NCBI GenBank assembly: GCA_030679615.1
Contig: JAUXSJ010000284.1
Span: 1-7,362, forward strand
Reading direction: 5' to 3'
Source of the DNA: Parachlamydiaceae bacterium
GTDB taxonomy: Bacteria; Chlamydiota; Chlamydiia; Chlamydiales; Parachlamydiaceae
DNA: 7,362 nucleotides
Shown: in pieces, positions 1 through 5,365 of the stretch
How positions within the stretch are numbered: the stretch's first letter is position 1
How the letters are laid out: every line of letters begins with the position of its first letter
Made by a program: the position numbers and the translations under genes
The notes under the pieces: generated by a model
Told to the model about the DNA's origin: nothing
What the model saw: the letters and a program-made list of their open reading frames with translations, nothing else
Database searches by the model: none

Positions 1-55
1 TTAAATTGTTTTCGAGAAGTTCTGCATTCTTTGCGGTAAAAAATTAACGTCGATA

Positions 56-412
56 TTATCTATGCGTTGTGGAAGTTGCTGCTCTACGGTCGTCTATTTT
101 CTTTTGAAGTCTTTTTTCTTCTTCACGCTTTAATTCTAACTCTTTATCTAATCGGCCATCCTCTAAGCGTTTTCTTTCATGCTCTCTTTGTACTCGGTGG
201 TCTTCTAAACGTTTTCTTTCTTGCTCTCTCTCTACTCGATGCGCCTCTTCTCGTTTTCGTAAATCATCTTCTCTTTTTCTAAAATCTCCCTTTTCATGTT
301 CAAACTGATTTTTAAATGTTCTGTCATCAAGAGTGGTAACTGCATTCGCATTTAAGTAAAAAGTCACACCTAAGCCTAAGATACTAAAGGACTTTAATAA
401 AAATTTATTCAT
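56..412 (-). CDS. Small exported, highly charged coiled-coil protein (unknown family)
   Basis: This is a 118-residue protein. I start it at the ATG ending at 412 because a GGGGGA ribosome-binding site (416-421) lies just upstream. A longer version from a TTG at 436 has no such site and would place the GGGGGA inside the coding sequence. Residues 1 to about 24 form a signal peptide (KFLLK n-region, hydrophobic core, Ala-Asn-Ala cleavage site). The rest is almost entirely Arg, Lys, Glu, Asp and Gln and should form one long charged helix or coiled coil. It contains a 14-residue tandem repeat (HRVEREQERKRLED, then HRVQREHERKRLED), also visible in the DNA at about 168-245. It is the last gene of the leftward cluster, 63 bp after the cyclotransferase. 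No enzyme motif is visible. A periplasmic or surface scaffold or spacer is possible, but the function is unknown. That it is a real gene is fairly sure. Confidence 0.75.
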   Translation of the reverse strand: MNKFLLKSFSILGLGVTFYLNANAVTTLDDRTFKNQFEHEKGDFRKREDDLRKREEAHRVEREQERKRLEDHRVQREHERKRLEDGRLDKELELKREEEKRLQKKIDDRRAATSTTHR

Positions 413-415
413 ATA

Positions 416-421
416 TCCCCC
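416..421 (-). promoter_or_regulatory. Ribosome-binding site (GGGGGA) that fixes the start of the coiled-coil gene
   Basis: The minus strand reads GGGGGA three bases before the ATG at 412-410. It is the only purine-rich Shine-Dalgarno-like sequence near this start, so the protein should begin with MNKFLLK rather than at the upstream TTG. Confidence 0.6.
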
Positions 422-437
422 ATACTTTAATGTCAAT

Positions 438-467
438 TTAATAAATAAACTTATTATGTTTATTCAA
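438..467 (-). promoter_or_regulatory. Possible sigma70/sigma66-type promoter for the coiled-coil gene
   Basis: On the minus strand TTGAAT (467-462) is followed after 18 bases by TATTAA (443-438), about 25 bases before the start codon at 412. An AT-only hairpin (AATAAAC/GTTTATT, 444-464) overlaps the spacer. Both boxes are partial matches in an AT-rich gap, so this may be chance. If real, the gene can be transcribed apart from the upstream cyclotransferase gene. Confidence 0.25.
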
Positions 468-475
468 CAAGTTAA

Positions 476-1237
476 TTATTCATCAATAAATAATACCTCA
501 AATAAATAAGGCCAGTTTTTACCTGTTAAATAAAAACTCTTTGTTTCAGGATTATAAGCAATTCCATTTAATACTTCGTCTAAAGAGAATTTTTTCTTTT
601 GAGTTTCAATTTTAAGAATTGAAGCATCAATTTTACTCATTACTTGACCAGAATGTTTATCTATTCTAACAATCCAATCTGTTTTCCAAACATTTGCATA
701 TAAACTATCCCCGACGCATTCTAAATCATTTAAATGATTAACAGGTTGATCGTTGAAAGTGACTTGAATAGATTTTAATACTTTAAAAGTTTCAGGATCT
801 CTTTGAGTTAAAGTTGAAGTTCCATTACTCATCCATATACTGCTCCCGTCTCGGCACAACCCCCAACCGTCATCTAAATAATGGATCATATTAACTAATT
901 GAAATGTCAGTCGATTAAAAACAAACGCTGTTTGATTTTTCCAAGTAATCACAATAATTTTATTCGCAAAGACAGCAATTCCTTCACCAAAAACATCCTT
1001 GGGTAAAAATTGAGATTGAATTGTTTTTCCTGAGTGTAAATCAATTTGGCGAACAGACGAGCTTCCATAAAGCCCTGTAGTTTCATACAGCTTTTTTCCT
1101 TCAAAAGCTAATCCTTGGGTAAATGATTTAACGTCATGAGGAAATTTAGATAAAACCTTTACTTTTTGAATAAGAACAGATTCTGCATAAAAACAAGGAT
1201 ACAAGACCAATAAACAAAATATGAGTTTGCGTTTCAT
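476..1237 (-). CDS. Secreted glutaminyl-peptide cyclotransferase (beta-propeller QC family)
   Basis: This 253-residue protein has a signal peptide (MKRKLIFCLLVLYPCFYA) followed by a full-length glutamine cyclotransferase domain of the papaya/bacterial type (Glu_cyclase_2). Family motifs occur in order: FTQGL (39-43), YETTGLYGSSSVRQID (51-66), FGEGIA (83-88), ITWKN (97-101), DDGWGLC (122-128), SNGT (137-140), HLNDLE (168-173), ANVWKTDWIVRID (181-193), VLNGIAY (222-228) and LTGKNWPYLFEV (237-248). Enzymes of this family turn an N-terminal glutamine of a peptide or protein into pyroglutamate with release of ammonia, which blocks aminopeptidases. The signal peptide places it outside the cytoplasm. 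It begins 8 bp after the stop of the kinase-like gene, and the AGG of its ribosome-binding site overlaps that TAG stop, so the two are probably co-transcribed. Nothing looks truncated. The family assignment is strong; the natural substrate is unknown. Confidence 0.88.
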   Translation of the reverse strand: MKRKLIFCLLVLYPCFYAESVLIQKVKVLSKFPHDVKSFTQGLAFEGKKLYETTGLYGSSSVRQIDLHSGKTIQSQFLPKDVFGEGIAVFANKIIVITWKNQTAFVFNRLTFQLVNMIHYLDDGWGLCRDGSSIWMSNGTSTLTQRDPETFKVLKSIQVTFNDQPVNHLNDLECVGDSLYANVWKTDWIVRIDKHSGQVMSKIDASILKIETQKKKFSLDEVLNGIAYNPETKSFYLTGKNWPYLFEVLFIDE

Positions 1238-1245
1238 TATTAAAC

Positions 1246-2016
1246 CTACTTAGCTGCCAATTGAAGTTCTTGAATCACTCCTAAAACAACTGCTTTTTTA
1301 TCTGCATTTAGAAAAGGCATGACATGTAATAGAAAGCCATCTCTTTTGCGAGCCCATCTTTCAGTATCAATAAAAGCAATTTGACCTTGATAAGTGAAAG
1401 GCATATTGCGGAGAACTGAATCCAAGCCTCTAAAATTAAAAACAACCATACATAGCTCTCTTAGAACATCAATATCAATATTTCGATAGCATTGTTCAAT
1501 TTCACCCGTTCTATCCAACTCTCCACCACAAATATTCATTTTCTCTACAACTAAAAGATAGGTTTTTTTATTGGTTTTGGTATTATTGAATTTTTTTGGT
1601 AAAGGAAAAAGCCATTTTTTAGGAACTACAATAAATTTTAGTTGATTTGAAGCGATAAATTTAGATAGATTCCTAGCACCGTTAATTCTTCTCAGATAAT
1701 TTAAAATTTGTTCTTTTTGAGAAATCGAATGATCAAATTTTTTAAATAAATATCCTTGAATACTTGGATGAGAACCCACCATGAGACCTCTATGGGCGCG
1801 CTCATTAACATAAAACCCTGATTTTCTCCAATGATCTGGGGAGTCAAATTGATGCAAATCTGTAAAAATTTCGTGCAGTTGTACATAAATTGGATGTGTT
1901 TTAGGTAACAAGCATTGTTTAATAGAGAGAGAATTTTTAGTTAAATCAGCTTGCTGTCCATATAATAAATTGATAAATAAAGTAACTAATATCCAAATAT
2001 TGACCAACCCTTTCAT
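1246..2016 (-). CDS. Exported protein with kinase-like signature, paralogue of 2076-2879
   Basis: This is a 256-residue protein with a signal peptide (about 1-20, ending LLYG before QQADL). Its start is supported by an AAGGA ribosome-binding site at 2022-2026. I do not recognise a named family. It aligns over about 220 residues with the divergent neighbour at 2076-2879, at roughly 40% identity by eye. Blocks shared with the neighbour are LMVGSHPSI and YLFKKF (78-94), IVVPKKWL (129-136), TYLLVVEKM (152-160), and a segment with Asp199, Arg203-Asn204 and IAFIDTE (213-219). The order of a lysine strand, a hinge-like VVE, D-x4-N and then D-x-E recalls the protein-kinase/aminoglycoside-phosphotransferase fold. 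The D-to-N (5) and N-to-D (13) spacings equal those of protein kinase A. A histidine before the catalytic Asp and a clear glycine loop are missing, so kinase activity is only a hypothesis. It is the first gene of the leftward operon. Confidence 0.8.
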   Translation of the reverse strand: MKGLVNIWILVTLFINLLYGQQADLTKNSLSIKQCLLPKTHPIYVQLHEIFTDLHQFDSPDHWRKSGFYVNERAHRGLMVGSHPSIQGYLFKKFDHSISQKEQILNYLRRINGARNLSKFIASNQLKFIVVPKKWLFPLPKKFNNTKTNKKTYLLVVEKMNICGGELDRTGEIEQCYRNIDIDVLRELCMVVFNFRGLDSVLRNMPFTYQGQIAFIDTERWARKRDGFLLHVMPFLNADKKAVVLGVIQELQLAAK

Positions 2017-2021
2017 AAATT

Positions 2022-2026
2022 TCCTT
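2022..2026 (-). promoter_or_regulatory. Ribosome-binding site (AAGGA) of the kinase-like gene at 1246-2016
   Basis: The minus strand reads AAGGA five bases before the ATG at 2016. It lies in the 59-bp gap that separates the two divergent paralogues, which must also contain or overlap both promoters. Confidence 0.5.
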
Positions 2027-2075
2027 AAATAGAGTTAAACATGTTGAAAATGCAATCGAATACAATAGGTTAACA

Positions 2076-2879
2076 ATGACAAATCAAACTTTTTTCTCAC
2101 ATATTTTTAATGCCATTTTCTTGATTAGCATCTTTTATCAAGCATCTTATCGTGCAGAAGAATTAAAAAAAACTGAGATAACAAATTCAGTCGATCAACA
2201 ATTAATTGATTCTTATATACTACCTAAAAGCCATCCTTTATTTAATCGATTAAAAAAAATTTTCAATCAACCTTCAATGTTTAAATCGACTGAACATTTT
2301 GAAAAAGCAGGCTTTAACATTAAATTGGGCCATCGTAAATTGATGGTTGGCGCACATCCATCTATAAAATCTTATCTTTTCAAAAAATTTCCAAATTCCT
2401 ATCCACAACAAAAGCAATTAGATAATTTTATCACACGCATAAAAGGAGCTGAAATATTACGCAAATGCATCGCAATCCTTAAATTAAAGCACATTGTAGT
2501 ACCTAAAAAATGGCTTTACAAGCTTCCTAAGTCTTTTTCAAGGGAAAAGCATGAAGATACATATCTTTTAGTCGTAGAAAATATGGATATTTATGAAGGT
2601 TATGAAAATCCTCAAGATCAAGGATCATTACATTATTACAACATGAATATTGAGGTGTTAACTGAATTATGCACTCTTTTACATTTTGTTGGTGGATGCG
2701 ATGCTTACCCACGGAATCAACCCTTTACGAAATCTGGAAAAATCGCATTTGTAGATACTGAACACATTGGAAAATTAAAAGGACATTTCCTTAAACATAT
2801 TGTACCTGCATTGAATCCTGATTTACAACCGTACGCTGTTGCATTATGGATGAAGCTTGAACAGGAAGGAAACAATTAA
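2076..2879 (+). CDS. Exported protein with kinase-like signature, divergent paralogue of 1246-2016
   Basis: This is a 267-residue protein. The hydrophobic N-terminus (residues 5-24) looks like an export signal or membrane anchor, but it lacks the usual Lys/Arg at the very start. Conserved blocks shared with the paralogue are ILPKSHP (48-54), KLMVGAHPSI (88-97), YLFKKF (100-105), HIVVPKKWL (139-147), TYLLVVENM (162-170), LTELC (195-199), and Asp209, Arg213-Asn214, PFT and IAFVDTE (223-229). Asp209, Asn214 and Asp227 keep the 5- and 13-residue spacings of a kinase catalytic loop and metal-binding Asp. Gly-Cys replaces the usual His-Arg before the Asp. The two proteins are longest-conserved in exactly these blocks, which argues for selection on an active or ligand site. 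The ribosome-binding site is weak (TAGG at 2066-2069). A hairpin terminator follows directly. The family name and function are unknown to me; a secreted kinase-fold effector is one possibility. Confidence 0.8.
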   Translation: MTNQTFFSHIFNAIFLISIFYQASYRAEELKKTEITNSVDQQLIDSYILPKSHPLFNRLKKIFNQPSMFKSTEHFEKAGFNIKLGHRKLMVGAHPSIKSYLFKKFPNSYPQQKQLDNFITRIKGAEILRKCIAILKLKHIVVPKKWLYKLPKSFSREKHEDTYLLVVENMDIYEGYENPQDQGSLHYYNMNIEVLTELCTLLHFVGGCDAYPRNQPFTKSGKIAFVDTEHIGKLKGHFLKHIVPALNPDLQPYAVALWMKLEQEGNN

Positions 2880-2881
2880 AC

Positions 2882-2917
2882 AAATGTATCCTAGACTTTA
2901 GTCTGGGCTACATTTTT
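2882..2917. terminator. Bidirectional rho-independent terminator between convergent genes
   Basis: An interrupted stem pairs AAATGTA (2882-2888) with TACATTT (2909-2915), CC with GG, and AGAC with GTCT around a TTTA loop (2897-2900). There is one T-C mismatch and one T-G pair. A T-run follows on the plus strand (2913-2917), and a looser one follows on the minus strand. It lies directly after the stop at 2879 and 21 bp before the 3' end of the convergent gene, so it can serve both. Confidence 0.7.
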
Positions 2918-2935
2918 AATTTAATTAAAAAACAT

Positions 2936-3844
2936 TTATTGGTTAACAATAGGTTTTGGAATAAATCGATTCCATTTCCCTCTCATATAAGTATGAAAAG
3001 CCACAAAATGATATCCTGCAGCTTGATAAAAGATTTTATCCTCTGGATAACCACTGTTTGTCCACAATAAAGTTCTAATATTTACCTGATCTGTATTCCT
3101 AAGAGCAAAATTATAATAAATTTCGTACTCAGATGCCCCTTTTTTTCCATCTAAATCCACACAATGACAAAACGCTTTCCAAAATACTTTATGATGGTAT
3201 CGTTCAACAGTTTTAAATAAGTCTTTTAAAATAGGCATCTGAAATAACATATGATGACATACACTATAAACTTCAGGAAAAATGCGTTGATAGCCCGGAA
3301 CAAGCCTTTCAGCATGTTGAAAATAAGCTTCTTTTCCTTCTCGAGGACTCATACAAAAAAGTCCACCGTGTTTTTCATTTAAAAAAGAGACAGGATTCAT
3401 GAAAATAGCATCCGCATCCACAACTAAAACATTAGGTGAAATCCCAGGAATGATAAAAGGAGAATAAAGTTTTAAGAGTTGCTGAAAATACCACCCTGCC
3501 CCACGACTTGTATTATTGAAAAATTTTTTAGCTTTTTTCATATCGCCCTTTCCGACAGCTTTAGCAATTGAATCTTTGTTAAAGGGAAATTCATTTTCAT
3601 TAAACCATTCTGCTTTATTCGTTAAGCGTTCAGATGAAACAACAATGACTCGTCTAACTTTATTACAATTTTCCAGAATACCATCAATGCAATCGTCGAT
3701 CGTTGGCTTATCTTTTGGATGTGAAACAATCACTACATCAATAGGACTGTCAGTAAGTGGGTAATTTTTTTTTACACCTTCTTTTGTTGCTTGTGCAGAA
3801 AAAGGAATAAAAAAGCAAAAAAGCAAACAAATAAATTTATACAT
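2936..3844 (-). CDS. Exported glycosyltransferase-like protein with DxD motif (DUF6492-like)
   Basis: This 302-residue protein begins with a signal peptide (MYKFICLLFCFFIPFSAQA) that has a good AQA cleavage site at 17-19. The mature part looks like a GT-A glycosyltransferase. It has a first strand DVVIVSHPKDKPTIDDCI (36-53), a second strand RRVIVVSSE (64-72), a GWYFQQLLKLYSPF block (117-130), the strand plus DxD motif NVLVVDADAIF (138-148; Asp143 and Asp145 are candidate metal/nucleotide-sugar ligands), an SVCHHMLF block (194-201) and ASEYEIYYNFAL (237-248). This order matches the DUF6492 family as I remember it; donor and acceptor cannot be told. An export signal is unusual, because such enzymes normally use cytosolic nucleotide sugars. 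A secreted effector acting in the host or a lumen is possible. A promoter candidate lies at 3897-3925, and a shared terminator follows the gene. Confidence 0.72.
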   Translation of the reverse strand: MYKFICLLFCFFIPFSAQATKEGVKKNYPLTDSPIDVVIVSHPKDKPTIDDCIDGILENCNKVRRVIVVSSERLTNKAEWFNENEFPFNKDSIAKAVGKGDMKKAKKFFNNTSRGAGWYFQQLLKLYSPFIIPGISPNVLVVDADAIFMNPVSFLNEKHGGLFCMSPREGKEAYFQHAERLVPGYQRIFPEVYSVCHHMLFQMPILKDLFKTVERYHHKVFWKAFCHCVDLDGKKGASEYEIYYNFALRNTDQVNIRTLLWTNSGYPEDKIFYQAAGYHFVAFHTYMRGKWNRFIPKPIVNQ

Positions 3845-3896
3845 GATGATTTTCCATCTTTGATTTTTGAAACTTTAAGCGATTCCGAATGAGTCG

Positions 3897-3925
3897 AAGA
3901 TAATCACCTAAGTGAATTTCCTCAA
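3897..3925 (-). promoter_or_regulatory. Candidate promoter of the glycosyltransferase-like gene
   Basis: The minus strand has TTGAGG (3925-3920), a 17-base spacer, then TATCTT (3902-3897), giving a leader of about 45 bases before the start at 3844. Four of six bases match consensus in each box, and the spacing is ideal. A small dyad TCAC-CTAA-GTGA (3904-3915) sits in the spacer and could be an operator, but it is only 4 bp long. Confidence 0.4.
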
Positions 3926-4073
3926 GAAATTATTTTTATTTTTAATTGTGGAATATGGAAAATGTGTTTAATGATTTTGCACAAATTGTAGTTAAAATGA
4001 TTAGATTAAGATCAATATAAGCGAAATCAATAAAGTAGCTTTGTATTAAATAAATAGGAATTTTACTAAAGAC

Positions 4074-4102
4074 GACCCACTTAATTCTAACATAAGTGGG
4101 TC
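4074..4102 (-). terminator. Rho-independent terminator downstream of the MORN-repeat gene
   Basis: A perfect 10-bp stem pairs GACCCACTTA (4074-4083) with TAAGTGGGTC (4093-4102) around a 9-base loop. It lies 18 bp beyond the stop of the minus-strand MORN gene. The minus-strand tail is only mildly T-rich (GTCTTTAG), so termination may be incomplete. Confidence 0.65.
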
Positions 4103-4120
4103 AATCTAAATTATTCTTTA

Positions 4121-4810
4121 TTATGCAACTGGAGAGGAGTGAGGAATAAAATTCGGAATTTCTTCAATAGAAAATTGAGCTGGTAAATTTACTAATTGTG
4201 CATCATGGAAAATTCCTTGAACAATTCTTCCATCTGGAAAAATTATTTCACCTTCTCCATTTAATTTTCCCCCATTAAATGTTCCTATAAATTCTACCCC
4301 ATTTACTAGAACTAAAGAGCCTAACCCGTTTAATAATCCATTATTAAATTTTCCTATGAATTTTCCAGCAGGTACAGTTTGTACTCCTTCAACCAATATT
4401 TCATTTTCAAATTTTCCTTCTGAAATCATATACTCAATATCCGAATTACATACTGTTTGTAATCCTACAATTAATATTCCATTTTCAAATTTTCCTGTTG
4501 AAGTAACTTTAACGACTGGAGTTAATACTGTTTGTGTTCCTTGAATCAATTTTTCATTTTCAAATTTTCCTATTGTAACAACTTCACAATCTGGAATTCG
4601 TACTGTTCTCGATCCTTCAACCATTTTTCCTTTAGAAAAATATCCTTGTTCGATTACTGATTTATCAGGACTAATCTTTCCTGAAAAACATGAGGATTTA
4701 AAAAATTTAAAATTTGTGTACGTTTTCAAAAGAGAGCAAATAGAGAAAAAACTGCTATGGCAGCAGTTGAGATTTTGAGATTTTGAGGTGCAATTATAAA
4801 AAAGGAACAT
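4121..4810 (-). CDS. MORN-repeat protein
   Basis: This is a 229-residue protein. From residue 56 to about 205 it consists of seven degenerate MORN-type repeats with the core G-x-F-x-x-G/E-x-L-x-x-G. They begin at Gly56, 81, 106, 132, 153, 176 and 199 with spacings of 21-26. The last two are the most canonical (GTFNGGKLNGEGEIIFPDG, 176-194). MORN repeats form beta-hairpin strips that bind lipids or partner proteins, and they are common in proteins of chlamydiae and other intracellular bacteria. Three repeats share an identical 17-base DNA stretch, so part of the array expanded recently. The first 50 residues are unlike the rest: Cys- and Phe-rich, with no clear signal peptide. The ATG at 4810 has no ribosome-binding site, and a terminator-like hairpin lies in this stretch. 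The true start is uncertain; Met63 (ATG ending at 4624, after AAAGGA) would give 167 residues. Confidence 0.72.
   Translation of the reverse strand: MFLFYNCTSKSQNLNCCHSSFFSICSLLKTYTNFKFFKSSCFSGKISPDKSVIEQGYFSKGKMVEGSRTVRIPDCEVVTIGKFENEKLIQGTQTVLTPVVKVTSTGKFENGILIVGLQTVCNSDIEYMISEGKFENEILVEGVQTVPAGKFIGKFNNGLLNGLGSLVLVNGVEFIGTFNGGKLNGEGEIIFPDGRIVQGIFHDAQLVNLPAQFSIEEIPNFIPHSSPVA
4402..4571 (-). repeat. Three exact 17-base repeats inside the MORN gene
   Basis: The plus-strand sequence CATTTTCAAATTTTCCT occurs identically at 4402-4418, 4480-4496 and 4555-4571, with periods of 78 and 75 bases (26 and 25 codons). It encodes the GKFENE/G core of repeats 2, 3 and 4. Identity at the DNA level, not only in protein, points to recent duplication or gene conversion within the array. 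Confidence 0.8.
4746..4768 (-). terminator. Terminator-like hairpin inside the 5' end of the MORN gene
   Basis: On the minus strand AACTGCT (4768-4762), loop GCCAT and AGCAGTT (4756-4750) form a perfect 7-bp stem, followed by T residues to 4746. It covers about codons 15-22 of the predicted MORN gene. A leader-ORF stop codon lies 25 bases before it. It could act as an attenuator, or mark that coding really begins further downstream. Confidence 0.4.
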
Positions 4811-4850
4811 ATGATTTTAAATTATTATAATTGCTGATAAGGTAAGACAT
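4794..4850 (-). CDS. Possible 18-codon leader ORF upstream of the MORN gene
   Basis: An ATG at 4850-4848 is preceded by a perfect AGGAG ribosome-binding site (4859-4855, 4-base spacer), the best one near the MORN gene. The ORF reads MSYLISNYNNLKSYVPFL and stops at TAA (4796-4794). It is out of frame with the MORN gene, whose ATG at 4810 it overlaps. It could be a leader peptide for attenuation or translational coupling. It could also be the original start of a gene now frameshifted, or chance. No homologue is known to me. Confidence 0.25.
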   Translation of the reverse strand: MSYLISNYNNLKSYVPFL

Positions 4851-4853
4851 TAA
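4824..4853 (-). promoter_or_regulatory. TATAAT box upstream of the MORN gene
   Basis: The minus strand has TATAAT at 4829-4824 with a weak TTAATG at 4853-4848, 18 bases further upstream. Transcription from here would leave only about 7 bases before the ATG at 4810, almost leaderless. It would also exclude the 18-codon leader ORF, so this box and that ORF are competing readings. Confidence 0.25.
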
Positions 4854-5155
4854 ACTCCTAATATTGTTAATGTTTTTTTGTTTAATTGATTAAAATTAAT
4901 AAATCAATTTTAAATTAATACATTTTTTTTAAATCTATTGAACAATTTAATTTATTATAAACATTAAAATATTTAATTGATCATCTCATATTTTTAATCA
5001 AAAAAAATATTGACTAATATGTTTACATATTTTTACGTCTTCGAAAAAGGCTATCAAGATGATTTTTGAATCTTTATTCAATTGGTGTTTATCAAAGTGG
5101 CAGAAATAAAATCTTATGGTTTACTTTTTATCGCATTTCTCCTAGTATTATTGCA

Positions 5156-5173
5156 TGTTTAAATTGTTAAACA
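5156..5173. repeat. Perfect 7-bp inverted repeat upstream of the ribosomal-type gene
   Basis: TGTTTAA and TTAAACA are perfect inverted copies separated by ATTG, about 85 bases before the start at 5257. The shape fits an operator for a dimeric regulator, or part of a promoter region. It is AT-rich, so chance cannot be excluded. Confidence 0.35.
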
Positions 5174-5247
5174 AATAACCGTAAAATCGTGAATTTGTTT
5201 TTCTTTAATTCTTTAAAGAGAAGTGGATTTCGATACTTAAGTAAGTT

Positions 5248-5253
5248 GGAGAG
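5248..5253 (+). promoter_or_regulatory. Ribosome-binding site (GGAGAG) of the 29-codon gene
   Basis: GGAGAG lies three bases before the ATG at 5257 (GGAG with a 5-base spacer). It is the strongest Shine-Dalgarno match on the plus strand of this window and supports translation of a gene otherwise easy to miss. Confidence 0.65.
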
Positions 5254-5256
5254 AAC

Positions 5257-5346
5257 ATGTCTTCTGTTAAAAAGAAGCGCAAATACAAAATTGCGAAACA
5301 TAAGCGTAAAAAGCGAAGCCGTCGTGATCGGCACAAAGGTAGATAG
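5257..5346 (+). CDS. AURKAIP1/COX24 (mS38-type) small basic peptide
   Basis: This is a 29-residue, extremely basic peptide beginning MSSVKKKRKYKIAKHKRKKR and ending RRDRHKGR. The pattern of SSVKKKRK, then KIxKHKRKK, then RxRHK is that of the COX24/AURKAIP1 C-terminal domain (DUF1713), known from the mitochondrial small-subunit ribosomal protein mS38 and from tiny free-standing bacterial proteins. By analogy it should bind rRNA near the decoding centre; that role in chlamydiae is inference. The GGAGAG site and the conserved motif make it a real gene despite its length, which is below usual ORF cut-offs. A longer ORF at 5189-5461 in another frame overlaps it and is spurious. A strong hairpin and then mnmG follow, so translation genes are neighbours here. 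Confidence 0.8.
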   Translation: MSSVKKKRKYKIAKHKRKKRSRRDRHKGR

Positions 5347-5365
5347 ATTTATCTATCATTATAAC

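Larger units (their letters stand above)
4851..5256. other. Very AT-rich intergenic spacer
   Basis: This spacer of about 400 bp lies between the divergent MORN gene and the AURKAIP1/COX24-type gene. Positions 4861-4980 hold only 11 G or C in 120 bases. An 8-bp inverted repeat (AATTGATT 4884-4891, AATCAATT 4902-4909) and an 18-base dyad (TGTTTAA-ATTG-TTAAACA, 5156-5173) are visible. No tRNA, no other RNA gene and no convincing coding sequence is seen. Promoters for the two flanking genes must lie here, but none of the candidate boxes stands out from the AT background. Confidence 0.6.

Noticed and set aside
1..55. Left-edge sequence as a gene end or terminator
   Set aside because: No stable hairpin with a T-run is visible, and the open stretches are only a few codons long.
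67..282. 71-codon hydrophobic plus-strand ORF
   Set aside because: It is the antisense of the charged coiled-coil gene; complements of Lys/Glu/Arg codons read as Leu/Phe-rich sequence.
2061..2066. TACAAT as -10 box for the gene at 2076
   Set aside because: Transcription from it would start almost at the ATG and leave out the ribosome-binding site. No -35 box lies at a proper distance.
5097..5162. 22-codon hydrophobic peptide from GTG (AEIKSYGLLFIAFLLVLLHV), overlapping a 16-codon ORF at 5059-5109
   Set aside because: Neither has a well-placed strong ribosome-binding site, and T-rich DNA gives short hydrophobic ORFs by chance.
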